Shown here in pieces: positions 33,568 through 45,129 of a stretch of DNA of 64,000 bases. The stretch covers positions 276,948,070 to 277,012,069 of the forward strand of contig NC_134397.1 of NCBI RefSeq assembly GCF_050003625.1, read 5' to 3'. Position 1 is the stretch's first letter, and every line of letters begins with the position of its first letter. The notes under the pieces are model-generated. The model had not been told where the DNA came from, made no database searches, and saw only the letters and a list, made by a program, of their open reading frames with translations. The DNA is from Haematobia irritans. Its lineage: Eukaryota; Arthropoda; Insecta; Diptera; Muscidae. Position numbers and translations under genes: made by a program.

Positions 33568-36222
33568 GTTGTATTGCAACGAGCAAATTTTGAGAACTTT
33601 AAAGGACTTAAAAAAAATTTAAAAATAAATTTGATTTGGATTTTTTAACTTCTCTAAGTAAATTTTTTAATATTTTATTTAATATTAAGGATTACAATCC
33701 ACAGACTTAAATAAATAAAAGAATTCCAAGAATTCTAGTTTTTCCTATCTCATATTGATATGCCTCGTATTTTTCTTAAATTTAATTCGTCTCCTTTTTT
33801 GCGTGGAGGTTCCCTTCACGGTTTAGTCTTTTTAACCTTAACGCGAAACCTCCCAAATTGCTTGTGGTGAAGTGAAGCATCAGTAAGCAATTATCGCTTA
33901 GTTCTTTCTCGTAAAAGCTGGGAGATTTAGTTCTTGTTGTTTTTTTTTTTCAAGTTTTCTTTTTCCTATTCTTCTACTTTGAATTCAGCATTAAGATTCT
34001 GCCACAGTAGGGAGAGTTATTAGTGAAGAAAATGAAGGAAAGAAGAAATAAAAATAGAGGACTACAAAATAAACATCCATAATGAACTTGCAGCACTTGT
34101 AGGGGTATGGCGAGAAAACTCAGTCTGATGACTATGATGACGACAAGCGTGGACTTCCACAACGAAGATGATGACGAAGACGACAAAGTATTTGTGGCAA
34201 CACCTCTGTGGATAGCCCATAGTTAAGGAAAAGTTTCAGTTGTTAGCATAAAACTAAATTTTAGCGGTATGGAAACATCTGCCTGCTAAAGAAGTCTCAG
34301 CCACAAGTAATGGCGAATAGGCGAGATGGACTAGTTTAAAATGGGCATTAGTCAGTCCCTGTGATGATCTCAGTGTTCTTATCAGTCTCCCTTCTCTTCG
34401 GGATACCCAACGTTTGTCCCCCTGCCGTGTCCGTGCCTGGTTGAATATTTCAAAGTTTTAATTGCTTTTCGCTTGCATGAGTCGAAAAAGTAACGTAAAA
34501 ATGAAAATAATGGGAATTTCTTCCGGGTACGTCATTTTCTCGCTAGCTCGTATATACCGCGTGTTAACCAGACCATATGCCTTGCGTTCATATGCCGTGC
34601 TCTGGCAACATCTTCTTAGGAAAATCGATGTAAACTTTAACACAAAGAGGTGAAATTGTTTCTGACACTTAAACCCCAGAGTTAAGACCATCAGATATAC
34701 ATGGGGACCACAAAACTGCAACTGCTGCGGCCGATGCTCATGCTTAAGAAACTGAATGTATGTAATCACCGCGGCAGCAACAGCCTTCTGGTTTCGTTAA
34801 AGCATTGAAGTGTGATTATTCGAATGCTGGCCCATTGGGATGTAGCAAAAAAGGGGCCATATCTTGGTGCTGTTGTTACCCTTCTTCCAATATGTGTGTA
34901 TGTGTGTGTGGGTAATAGCTGCTGGTAACTGCATTAAGTTTTTAAACGATCATTAGCGTCTCTGGCAGCCATAATTTGCCGCGAAGGTTGTGCTCTGGCC
35001 ATGGATGCTGCAACTTTCAAAAAAAAAAAAAAAACAACAGCCAAAGATTACGGCCATGCATTGCGAGTCTTCTATACCGCCTAGAAATGTATGTAAATGC
35101 AACACTGGTTGCAAATCTCCATACCCCATTCCTCACCCCCACAATTTTGCAAAAAATGCAAATGTTAACTCAATAGAGCGGAAAAAATAACTGCACCCAA
35201 CAAAGGGGAACTAATGGGCATTATGCAAAAAAAAAGAAAAAAATCTACATGAACAACAACAGAAAAAATATTACGAGGTTATTTAGTTGATTGTTTTAGA
35301 AACTTTTGAAAACAAAACAAACAAAAAAACACACATTTGTTGCGGTTTATAATGAAACAGCGCCATATTGCTCGCCCCGAAAATCTATTGTCCCAGAGAT
35401 ACATACAATTTGTTGATTAAAATTTTTTTATGTATGGGTATGTGTTTTGGTTGTTGTTTTTGTTTTCTCTGTTATTACTAATATGTATTTGTGTTATTGT
35501 TGATTGGACAAAATGTTTTGGGTTGATTAATACAATTATTCTATTGCCACAATGGTTTTGGATTCAGTATAGCATTGACTTCATTATGGTAAAATTGGTA
35601 GAATAGAAGGACATATACACATATTAGGGTGGACTAAATTGACAGGGCAAAAAAAAAAATTTTGTTTAATTTGACAGTGTCATTAGTGTTTCAGTGTCCA
35701 AAAAAAATTTAATTCTATTAGTCGATTTCGAAGATTACAAAAACTCGATTTTTTTTTGATTTTTTTGACAAAACGTAACTAACTAATCATTTTATGACTC
35801 ATGTTTGGACAGTGTATCAATATTGAGTAGGTGAGCGTGTTACGAAAATAATCTGTGTGTAAGTGTCTGTTAGTAGTTTTTGGGAAATATCGCTCACAAA
35901 CATACGCTTCCGAAAACAAAGCCACACTCATAAACATACGGTCACGATAAGTCCAGCGCTGATAGTAGTACTCACTTTCTCGAAAATACTTATATACTCT
36001 CCCGAACAAACTCTTTTCGTTTTGAACCTTACTCACGACTGGGTTCTAAACCCAGGGGAAATTTCGTAAGTCATGTTCATTTTGGTTTCTGAAATTGTTG
36101 GGCCTGATCGTGAGCGGGGGTACTTTAAGTAGTTCATGCAAGAGTAAGAATCGTGAATGTGTGTTAATTGACGCTCTTTCATATGCCAATAGATCTTTGA
36201 GCTCAGCCTTGTTTTATGAATA
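33568..36222. other. Longest less repetitive stretch, no gene confirmed
   Basis: Minus frames 33974-34186 (serine run from tcatcat repeats) and 34458-34769 (103 residues), and plus frames 34462-34653 and 34976-35190, lack recognisable domains and overlap each other. 35826-36150 has scattered gtgag/ctcac words that recall element K, strongly decayed. Host intron or intergenic DNA is the simplest reading. Confidence 0.5.
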
Positions 36223-36783
36223 CCCAGCAAAAAAAAGCGTCGTCGAAAAAGTAGTGAAAATTTTCTTTTTGAATCCGGAAGTGGTGCAAATTTGGCGCAG
36301 AAGCGATGAATTTAACACGGGCTTGTTATATGACGGATGTCCACCATTGCAAATGCCGTTGGACTGAATTTGCAGCACTTCTTAAGGTGTGATCCCAATT
36401 CAGTGTTTTGGATGTAAATTAAACAATTTTTCATTAATTTGCCAAATAAATAATTTTTTAAATTTTTTAATGATTTTTAAAGCACCGCTTTTCTGAAACG
36501 TTTGACATTAAATATTTTAAAAAAATTTGCAATTTTTCTAGAACGGATTTAGCATTTTTTTTAAAATAATTTGTACCATTTTGTTAGTCCTTATTCTGTT
36601 TTTAACCTATTTGATATAAAAAAAGTTAAAATTTCCTTTCAAAAATATGAAAAAACCGAGTTACAAAAAATTGAATTGAAAGAACTTCCTGAGTAGTTAA
36701 AATAAAGAACAGCTTTGGGAGGACATTTTTGGAAGTACTTTTAAAGTTGTGCCTTTAGAAGGGCATCCAATTTTTTTGCTGGG
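36223..36783 (+). mobile_element. MITE J, complete, TA-flanked
   Basis: Left TA-CCCAGCAAAAAAAAGCGTCG, right AATTTTTTTGCTGGG-TA. TA target duplications and inverted CCCAGCAAAAAA ends fit a Tc1/mariner-type MITE. The internal words gaatccggaagtggtgcaaa, ccattgcaaatgccgttgga and cttttaaagttgtgccttta are shared with the copies at 29078, 44454 and 48203. The open frame running into it (36095-36367) is spurious. Confidence 0.85.
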
Positions 36784-36899
36784 TACTTACTCCATATAAA
36801 AAAGGAAGGTTTGGAAGGTATTTAGTTACCTTTGGTAGCTGTCGGTGATTGGTGTTAATAGTTTATTCGAAATTAATAAGGAATATCAACAAGTTTTCG

Positions 36900-37655
36900 C
36901 CGTTCATATGCGGTTCTAAAAGGGAGGTCCTTTGTCACTGAGCTAAACATACACATGCCCGGTTCCAAAGATTTTGTCTTTACTTTAAAAATTTTGGTAT
37001 TGATTCCGAGCCAAAGAAGCTGAGAATACAAGTAAGGATACTTTTAAGACACAATTCTCTTTTAAATATGGGTTTTGTGTTCTTGGTTCTAGGAAGCAAA
37101 TTTTAATTTTTCGCTTTTTAATTTTTTTTTTTGTTCATATTCTATCAAAATCCTTTAAAAACGAGTTAACGACAACTTTATTTTCCAAATTAAGACTCGA
37201 CTTCCAGTAGATATTATGCTTTGTTTCAAGTAAAAAACTTCTTTAAAATAAAGAGTTGAAAAAACATGTCTGAAAGATTTTTTACTTTGTAGTCAAGATG
37301 CAAAAAGACAACAAATTTAAAGACGATTTCATTAAATTTTAAGAATTTTTCTGAATTATTAAAGTCAAGTTGACCATAGCCCAATCATTTCTTCTTTCAT
37401 GTTATGATACCTATTTTTAAGTCAAATTACTTAATTATAAGGACAATACGACTTCATTGATCGACTTTTGGACAAGGAAAAAAACTTTATATTAGAGAAA
37501 TTCGTCTTCTATGCTAAGCAAAATTTGCATTCGTATTTTAAAGACATGAAATCTTTGACCTCACGACAAATTTTTTTTCAGTGTAGAATAGCACAACTAA
37601 GAGAAAATTTCGCCACAATGGACTGAATAATGGAAGTGAGCCTGCCACTGTATTT
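36900..37655 (+). mobile_element. Old SINE fragment split by MITE I
   Basis: 36900-36953 (gccgttcatatgcggttcta, aaagggaggtcctttgtcac, tgagctaaacat) and 37584-37655 (agcacaactaagagaaaatt, cacaatggactgaataatgg, aagtgagcctgccactg) are consecutive pieces of the SINE body, with more differences than the other copies. The tRNA head is missing. MITE I fills the gap. Confidence 0.75.
36954..37583. mobile_element. MITE I inside a SINE
   Basis: Inverse orientation to the copy at 24169. Starts near catgcccggttccaaagatt and ends cacgacaaattttttttcag, tg. The left CACTGAAAA terminus is eroded. The internal landmarks (ttgattccgagccaaagaag, aaacatgtctgaaagatttt, gtcaagttgaccatagccc) are all kept. Confidence 0.8.
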
Positions 37656-38283
37656 AAGCTAGCATAACTATTCTGTATTTACGAATGTGTTCAAATAATA
37701 AATCAAATATGAATTGACCAAAAATTCCTTGATGTCTTCCACAATTTTTTAAACAAAATTTCTTTTTAAGCAAACCGAATTTGAACTTATACTTTTTCAT
37801 ATAAAATAGTTATTGAACTTTGTCTGTACATTGGACTTGGTTTCACATTTTAGAATAAATTCAGTCTATCAAGAATAGCCGGTGACTGGCACAACCAAAT
37901 ACCGTTCCAAATAAAATAAGACTCCAAGAGAAATTTTCACACCAAAGGTTCTAATACTTGGGTCATATTACACTATCAAATGGAGCCTCAATATATTAAT
38001 CAGCATCTTAAAAGTTTAAAAGGAAACAAATAATTAGAAAAAATAGAATTTTAAAGCAAAAATCAATTTAGGCTAAATGAAGTAATTCAAATTTTTGAAA
38101 AAGTAAATATCAGGAAACTACGATTGTTGGCGCCGTCTAGAGAACTTGCTGAGTAAATGCTCTAAACTCATTGCCTTTCGTAACCTCGAGAAAACCAATC
38201 TACAATATAAAACAGCAATTGAATTGTTAAAGCGCCGAATATAATTTAAGTTAAATAAATAAAATAATTTTCTATAATCAAAC
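37656..38283. other. Spacer, nothing firmly recognised
   Basis: AT-rich. Near 38126 the sequence ttggcgccgtctagag resembles a retroelement primer-binding site, but no LTR or coding sequence supports it. Confidence 0.5.
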
Positions 38284-38932
38284 CAGAAAATCCGCTTTTT
38301 TATCGACAAATTTTGTTCAGCGATGAGGCTCATTTCTGGTTGAATGGCTACGTAAATAAGCAAAATTGCCGCATTTGGAGTGAAGAGCAACCAGAAGCCG
38401 TTCAAGAACTGCCCATGCATCCCGAAAAATGCACTGTTTGGTGTGGTTTGTACGCTGGTGGAATCATTGGACCGTATTTTTTCAAAGATGCTGTTGGACG
38501 CAACGTTACGGTGAATGGCGATCGCTATCGTTCGATGCTAACAAACTTTTTGTTGCCAAAATGGAAGAACTGAACTTGGTTGACATGTGGTTTCAACAAG
38601 ATGGCGCTACATGCCACACAGCTCGCGATTCTATGGCCATTTTGAGGGAAAACTTCGGAGAACAATTCATCTCAAGAAATGGACCGGTAAGTTGGCCACC
38701 AAGATCATGCGATTTGACGCCTTTAGACTATTTTTTGTGGGGCTACGTCAAGTCTAAAGTCTACAGAAATAAGCCAGCAACTATTCCAGCTTTGGAAGAC
38801 AACATTTCCGAAGAAATTCGGGCTATTCCGGCCGAAATGCTCGAAAAAGTTGCCCAAAATTGGACTTTCCGAATGGACCACCTAAGACGCAGACGCGGTC
38901 AACATTTAAATGAAATTATCTTCAAAAAGTAA
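38284..38932 (+). pseudogene. DD41D transposase fragment with frame shift
   Basis: Nearly identical to the C-terminal two thirds of the intact copy (FSDEAHFWLNG, WFQQDGATCHTA, LTPLDYFLWGY, HLNEIIFKK-stop). One A is lost from the AAAAA run at about 38558-38561, before ATGGAAGAACTG, so the frame breaks into 38313-38573 and 38429-38932. One Ser-to-Arg change occurs near the C-terminus (RRRRGQ versus RRSRGQ). Confidence 0.9.
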
Positions 38933-39039
38933 ATGTCATGGACCAATCTAACGTTTCAAATAAAGAACCGATGAGATTTTGCAAATTTTATGCGTTTTTT
39001 TTTTTTTTAAAGTTATCAAGCTCTTAACAAATCACCCTT
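38284..39039 (+). mobile_element. DD41D mariner, 5'-truncated copy
   Basis: Begins abruptly at cagaaaatccgcttttttat, which corresponds to codon 148 or so of the intact transposase at 54454-55539. It runs to the 3' TIR aatcaccctt and a TA at 39040-39041. The left half, including the DNA-binding region and left TIR, is absent, so it cannot be mobilised normally. Confidence 0.9.
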
Positions 39040-39234
39040 TATATAGAATCGGTGTAAGTACAAAAATTTAAAACAAAAATTCACAAATTTTGTCCACGTG
39101 ATGACAAACTATGATACGTCCCACAGACGTATGTTTAGCTTATCCGTAACTTTCAGTAGGATAAGCTTTCTAGGGTTAAAAGTGTTAAATAGCTTTGGCC
39201 AATACCGTAAGCCACGGAGAACATTTTTACCCGA

Positions 39235-39612
39235 TTAGCCCAACTCCTGCTGCTTCGGCAACATAGTAAACTCTGCCGGGCAGTGGTTATTTAACTGGGT
39301 CCCAGCCTTACACTCTCTACGAACATGAATCAAACTCTCATTACAAGTTGCTACCATCTCACCCATGAACTGCTGGACTACCACCATCGGACAGCTGATC
39401 ACTTTAGTGGTTGAAACTGCTAATGGTCTTCCACGCTGTGACATAATATTACGTACAAACCATTGATATAACGCCAAAATGAAATGACTTTTGCTCCTTA
39501 TGCAAATTTTTTTAGAGTCTTGAATATAATGTTGCAAATAGGTAACATTGTGCATTAACAGGTTAAGGCTCTCCCTATCGTCATATTTACCACCACCTCC
39601 TGGTGGCTCCAA
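39235..39612 (-). CDS. Uncharacterised open frame, about 125 residues
   Basis: The minus-strand frame opens upstream of a TTG at 39612 (IQQTFPRLEPPGGGGKYDD) and ends with a stop at 39235. Composition is balanced, unlike the AT-driven frames nearby: ESLNLLMHNVTYLQHYIQ, RSKSHFILALYQWFVRNI, RGRPLAVSTTKV (an RGRP word as in AT-hooks, though alone it proves nothing), and CPAEFTMLPKQQELG at the end. No in-frame ATG is found at the natural start. It could be an exon of a host gene, a piece of a retroelement polyprotein, or chance. I do not recognise a family. Confidence 0.25.
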   Translation of the reverse strand: MEPPGGGGKYDDRESLNLLMHNVTYLQHYIQDSKKICIRSKSHFILALYQWFVRNIMSQRGRPLAVSTTKVISCPMVVVQQFMGEMVATCNESLIHVRRECKAGTQLNNHCPAEFTMLPKQQELG

Positions 39613-39914
39613 TCTTGGAAATGTTTGTTGTATATATAATTCGATATAGGTTACTATTAAAAGTTGATAAACACTAAAAGACGAATACGCTCATCATGAA
39701 GAGTCGGTACTTCTCCAAAATTAAAACGAATCGTTTTGTTGTCTGTATTTGAAGATAAAAAGTTTTAGTCAACATAAAATACCAATTGTCAATAAAATTA
39801 AAATATCGTCCATGTAAACTTGCAGTTTTGCAATCTAAAGGGGTTTGTTGACTTGATAGATAAAAAGCAATTTGAATCGAAACCGTGGATTTGATAGAAA
39901 ACTAGATTTATTCC

Positions 39915-41562
39915 TTAACCCTTTCGACCCTAAAGTTGCCTGTGGGCAACTTTTTGTGTGTTTGAGACTCACTGTCAGCGTTGTTTTTGTTTTTGTTCAT
40001 AAAACTGTAACGGTATCGAAAGCTACAAGTGTTTTCTTCAAGTTGAATGAAAAATCAGCTAATTTGGTTGTCAATTAGCGAACATTTTTTCATTAATACA
40101 CACGTGCCTCAAGAAAAAAATATTTGCGAATTTAAAAAGAGGTTTTTATACATGTGACTTTTTTCAAAAATTACAACTAAAATGTTGAAAGTTTTTATTA
40201 AATATGTTGTAGTACATGTCAAATAAAATATTTCTGAAAGTCAAATCTTAGAATTGCAAATAAACAACAGATGAGAAATTTTTAAAATTGAAAAGTTGCC
40301 AGTGGGCAACTTTGGGCAATTGTGGTAGTAAAATTACATATTTGTGGACATAAGACCTAGAGAAAAAAGGTTTGAAAAACAATGATTTTGAACAAATTTT
40401 GAGCTTCGATATGGATGCCCCAGTGACGAGAAATGCGGCGATGATGTAGTGCAGGGGGGAATTTGGAAGGAATCGTAAAAAGGGAAGAAGCCATAGATAT
40501 CGACCTTCTTGGCAACATACTAGTGGATTAGCAGGAATATTGGCGATTTATAATACTTTGGTTTTTTACACCGCCAGTAAAATTGTCATGGGTTAGAAAA
40601 AAAAAACAAAACATTTTCGTGAGTAACGCGTGATTCACGCGAAGCCGTGAATGAAATTTAAACGAAATCTCGTGAATGTGCGTGAACGGAACTAAACAAA
40701 AATGTGTGGCGAGTGAGCGTGAGTAAAACTCTAATTGTATTCGTGATTGTGAGTGAGTAAAATTTCTCCGAAATTATGCTCCCGATAAGAATTCACTTTC
40801 ACGATCCATCTCACGCTTACAATCAAACTCACACGCTCAAGATAAAATTCACGTTCACGATAAAATTCATGTTCACGATAAAATTCACACTCACGGTAAA
40901 AGAGAGACACAAAAAGTCACAATCGCGAACAAATTCACGTTCCCGATTAAGTTCAAGCTCACCGATTTTAATTGCCTTTACTTATTTAATCACGCTTAAG
41001 ATTTCAATAGCGTGAGTTACGAGAAATTTCGTGAATTACGAGAATTTTATTGAGTCACGAAAATTGTCGTGTTCCTAAAATATTCGTGAATAGCGAGATC
41101 TGTCGTGAATTTCGACAATTGTCGTGAATCGTGCGAAAGCGTGAGGCATAAACGTTCTTCATGTGGGAGCGTGCGCGTATATGACTTTTCATTTCGTGAA
41201 TTGGCGTGAGCTGGGTAGGAGCTCACGCCACTTGGAGTGCGTGAGTACAAATATTTCTTCGTGAATGTGTTTGAGCGCGAGTGAAATTCCACTCACGCGC
41301 GCAACTAAGTATATATTTACTGTAAAATAACAAAAAACTTTAAAAGAAATCCAATAAAACGTAATACGTCTATCATTACAAAACAAACTATTTTGTAGTC
41401 ACAATTGCCCAAAGTTGCCCACAAGCAACATTCTCTACCGCCTACACGAATGGGCGTGGCGACCCCAAATTTTGGCTAGACGCTTCTTAAATGACTTCAA
41501 CATGATTAAAAGTAAAAAAAAAATTAGCGATACTTATAAAAATTCGGGGTCGAGAGGGTTAA
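39915..41562. mobile_element. piggyBac-like element, TTAA-flanked, 1.64 kb, non-coding
   Basis: TTAA (39915-39918), then CCCTTTCGACCCTAAAGTTG; the far end is CGGGGTCGAGAGGG, then TTAA (41559-41562). The inverted ends share CCCTYTCGACCC. Internal inverted words gttgcccacaa and gttgccagtgggcaac occur near both arms (39935, 40296, 41413). No transposase frame is present. The central 40612-41302 is occupied by a K-type CGTGA array. Superfamily assigned from TTAA and CCCTTT termini only. Confidence 0.65.
40612..41302. repeat. CGTGA/TCACG palindromic array, K family
   Basis: Dense gtgagtaacgcgtgattcac, tcacgttcacgataaaattc (several tandem 18-bp steps at 40835-40900), gagttacgagaaatttcgtg and tcgtgaatttcgacaattgt. 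Related to element K at 12303. Lies within the TTAA-flanked element. The plus frame 40776-41015 (TFTIKF repeats) is a by-product. Confidence 0.7.
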
Positions 41563-43081
41563 ATCATCGCATTTGTGTTTGCTTTTAATATAATAGTCTT
41601 TTCTTAGAACTTGCCTTTGTATCAATGTACGATTTAATGAACCATTCTAGAGACCTTTATTCTAAATATGTCTATACTCAGTTTTCATGGGCAACTTCAT
41701 AGAAAAACTAAAATGATCATAGCATTGAAAATTGTAGCAATTTGTAGCCTTTGTGGCAAATAATTCAAAAAAAGCAAAACAAGGAAAACACATCATAGCA
41801 ATTTTATTGAAATAACAACATTTCAATTCAGCCGAAATTGAGACCAATTGAAAATGAAATGTCGGCGCCGTATTGTTACTTTTTTTTTCTTTGTTTTGTT
41901 TTGAATGAGGGAAAAATTGCACCACTCAAAAATCCAACATAAAACCAGAGGGGATATTGGATAACATACCATCAAATTCACAAAAATCCACTGTTTTGAG
42001 TTTGGGCATCGTATGTTAGAGAAGCCTTTGTAGTTTTGTTCTTTTTTTTACCCGGATAGAATGTACGCACAAACACAAAACTGAAGGGAGAAAATTTAGC
42101 CAAATTGTGAATATATTTGGTAGTTGGAAAAAAATTTTTTTTTTGCCCAGGATGTTGTTTATTTAGAGTTTGTGCTTCCCATTGGTTTGTTTTCCATTGT
42201 TGCCTACGTTTTTCTAGTTTCCATTTCATGAACCAAACAATAGTAACTGAATGTGGTATTCAATTCTGGAATAGCCAAATGAATACCACTGGAGTCCAGT
42301 GAGTTGAATTAAGGATTTAAATTTCGATTGATAAGAGATGAATGTTATTTCGGAGTTGTTGAATAATTAAAAATGGAAAACTAGAGAAGGCTTCACAAAT
42401 GTTTATTTTCAAAATTTTGAAATAAACCAAATGATTCAAACTCAATGATACATTGTGTTTACTGCTAATGAAAATGAATCTTCTATTGTTCCAAACCTAA
42501 ACGCTGTAAAAGAATGGGAATTATTTTCTATGTCTGCAATATCAGTTTGAGAATCACTGAAACCCATACAGTGGGCGGCAAATGTTATGGTGCCAATCGT
42601 CATTTCTCAAAATACACTTTAACTAGCTCTCTATTTGAATTATTCCGTAAATGTATATAATTGTTAGTAGAAGTGTTCAATCTATATCAATATTTTTCTA
42701 CTTTCAATTAAGTTATTTTTGGACAAGTCTCTAGTAAATTTTTTTTTGTTTTAATAATTTTTAATTTTGCACAATTAAATGTCACAAAAATAATAGAAAT
42801 AATATTAAAATATTCATTCTGGTAAACATTTGAACCTCACTCGTTGGCTTTTTGGAGGCAAACTGCGTTCATTTCACATCACGTATTAATGAAAACAAAA
42901 ATTAAACAAATTTAAATTAAAAATTATTTTTTTTCTACTTTAATTTAAAACTGATTTTTTTAATTTCTTCATTGAAGTTAACTTCTAGTCCAAAAACAGG
43001 GCACTTCTGCCTAATTGCTATTGGACGATGATATAAAAAAGTTTAAAAATTTTGCAGTATCAAAATTTACTCAACTTCTAG
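41563..43081. other. Spacer, nothing recognised
   Basis: Open frames at 41662-41925 and 41978-42229 (minus) and 42117-42302 (plus) overlap in different frames and show no family signature. Confidence 0.55.
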
Positions 43082-43716
43082 GAAGCCACCTTGGTGCAAT
43101 TGTTAGCATGCCCGCCTTGCATACACAAGGTCGTGGGTTCGATTCCTGCTTCGACCGAACACCAAAAAGTTTTTCAGCGGTGGATTATCCCACCTCAGTA
43201 ATGCTGGTGACATTTCTGAGGGTTTCAAATGCAATGTGGAACGCCGGCTATAAAAAGAAGTTCATCAATGTGGTATCACAATGTTCCGATATCCACTTCA
43301 ATTCCACTTCCAAATCCACGAACGTGAAAATTTGGTGTTCTTAATTCCACGATCTTTTTTTAACTTTTCTGTAACCAAAAATTCACTAAGGCGGAAATCA
43401 AAATAAGTGGAATCAATAGACTTATTATAATTTATTATTTTTTTAATTAAAAGTGACGTAGTTTTAATAAAACACATGTATTAAATAAATATAAAACATT
43501 TCAAATTTTTTACGCGAGTACTTTTTTTAACCGGAAATACACCCATCTTGGACATAATTCAACTTTCACCAAGACTTTTGCAAGTGAATTGATTTCACGA
43601 AAATTCCGTTGAAAATGGATTGTAGGACAAGGAAATCGTGGAATTGATTCATATTCACCTGGAAGTGGATTTGAGAACATGGGCATAAGTGAGCATGATA
43701 CATTGGGCTGCCACCT
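43082..43716 (+). mobile_element. tRNA-derived SINE with an inserted small MITE
   Basis: Head gaagccaccttggtgcaatt, B box gggttcgattcc, body to gtggtatcacaatg (43283). After a 397-bp insert the 3' end gcataagtgagcatgataca, ttgggctgccacct follows. ACTTCTAG at 43074-43081 and 43717-43724 is the target duplication of the SINE. An internal deletion removes the agcttctctaagtggtttca part. Confidence 0.88.
43284..43680. mobile_element. Small MITE R inside the SINE
   Basis: Left ttccgatatccacttcaatt, ccacttccaaatccacgaac; right attcacctggaagtggattt, gagaacatg, partly inverted (atccacttc / gaagtggat; tccacgatt / aatcgtgga). Flanked by ATG on both sides. Only copy in the window. Confidence 0.6.
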
Positions 43717-43964
43717 ACTTCTAGATTACAAATTGGGAATCCGAACCATTTTTATGGAAGCTTTTTTATTTTAATGGGTGAATAAGGAAAATAAAACTAA
43801 ACGTTTACATAACAGTTTTGCGAGAAATAGCCATTTTTACACATGATTTTTTATGCAGACATTATAAAGAAATTGGATCATTTTTTCGATATTCATTTTA
43901 GTTATTTCTGAATCATTTTCAGAGATAGGGCACCCAGTGGGTAGGTGACCAGTCCCTACGTGTT

Positions 43965-44290
43965 CTAAAGTGTACATTTAAGTCTAAAAAGTGAATTTTA
44001 CAGGTAACAAGTTCAAAGTTTTTTTTTTTTAATTTCTCAAAAACCGTATAAGATATAAATTTCCTTTTTTTCGTTCTTAAACTCATGTTTATTGTAGATT
44101 TTTTATTATGTTCGAATTCAAAATAGTTATAATAGAACATGGCTAAAAACGACTTAGACCACTTTAGACCGAACAAAGCTTTTTGGATTGGAAATTTTTA
44201 AAACTTTTGTCACAGACTACGTACAATTTTAACCATAACTTTTGATGGAAGTGTCCAATAAATTTTTAACTGGATGCAATACACATCAAT
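43965..44290 (+). repeat. Dispersed repeat L
   Basis: gtgaattttacaggtaacaa, gttcaaagttttttttttt, ccgtataagatataaatttc, tagaccactttagaccgaac and taacttttgatggaagtgtc correspond in order to the complement of 26430-26790. Identity unknown; no protein. Confidence 0.6.
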
Positions 44291-44453
44291 CCGAATAAAA
44301 AACAACGAACTCCGTCAAAAAATGCTAAGTCGACTTAGCGTACTCTGGAATGAGGACATCGACATGTTAAAGTGGTCGGTCCCTCCCTTATGTTTTGACC
44401 AAAAATGGGACTGGTCCATAACTAGTCCTTTACCGGTCCATTTGCCATAAGGA

Positions 44454-45016
44454 CCCAGCGAAGAAAGCGTCGCCAAAAAAGTAGAGAAAATGTTCTTTTT
44501 GGATCCGGAAGTGGTGCAAAATTGGCGCAGAAGAGATGAATTTAACACGGGCTTGTCATATGACGGATGTCCACCATTGCAAATGCCGTTGGACTGAATT
44601 TGCAGCACTTCTTTAGATGTGATCCGAATTCAGTGTTTTGGATGTGAATTAAAAAATGTTGTGGTATTTTGACAAATAATTAATTTTAACAATTTTTTAT
44701 GATTTTTAATGCAATCTAACGCTTGTCAGAAACCCTTGATCTCAAATATGTTCAAAATTTCACAATTTTTCTAGAATGAATTTAGATTTTTTTTGACAAA
44801 ATTTAAATAATTTATACCATTTTATTAATCCTTACCCTGTTTTTAACATATTTGCAACCAAAAATGTAAAAATTGCCCTTTAAAGTATGAAAACAGCGAG
44901 TTATAAAAAAATTGAACTTCCTGAGTAGTTAAAATAAAGAACATCTCTGGAAGGACATTTTTGGAAGTGCTTTTAAAGTTGTGCCTTTAGAAGTACTTCC
45001 AAATTTTTTTGTTGGG
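44454..45016 (+). mobile_element. MITE J, copy 3
   Basis: Left cccagcgaagaaagcgtcgc, right aaatttttttgttgggg; both ends carry point changes relative to the copy at 36223. The interior (ggatccggaagtggtgcaaa, ccattgcaaatgccgttgga, gtgcctttagaagtacttcc) is well kept. The minus frame 44315-44608 is spurious. Confidence 0.8.
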
Positions 45017-45129
45017 GAGCGATTGTCAAAAACCATTGCACCAACATTTTTTTTTTTTCAAAATTAGGACAGTCTCTTAGTTACCTTGCATAGTATTCGC
45101 TCTCGTCAGATAAAACGGAAATAATAAAA

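Noticed and set aside
34458..34769. 103-residue minus-strand frame
   Set aside because: No family signature, overlapped by a plus-strand frame of similar standing. Cannot be supported as coding.
38126..38141. Primer-binding-site-like ttggcgccgtctagag, possible LTR retroelement start
   Set aside because: No LTR upstream, no duplicate elsewhere in the window and no gag or pol sequence nearby.
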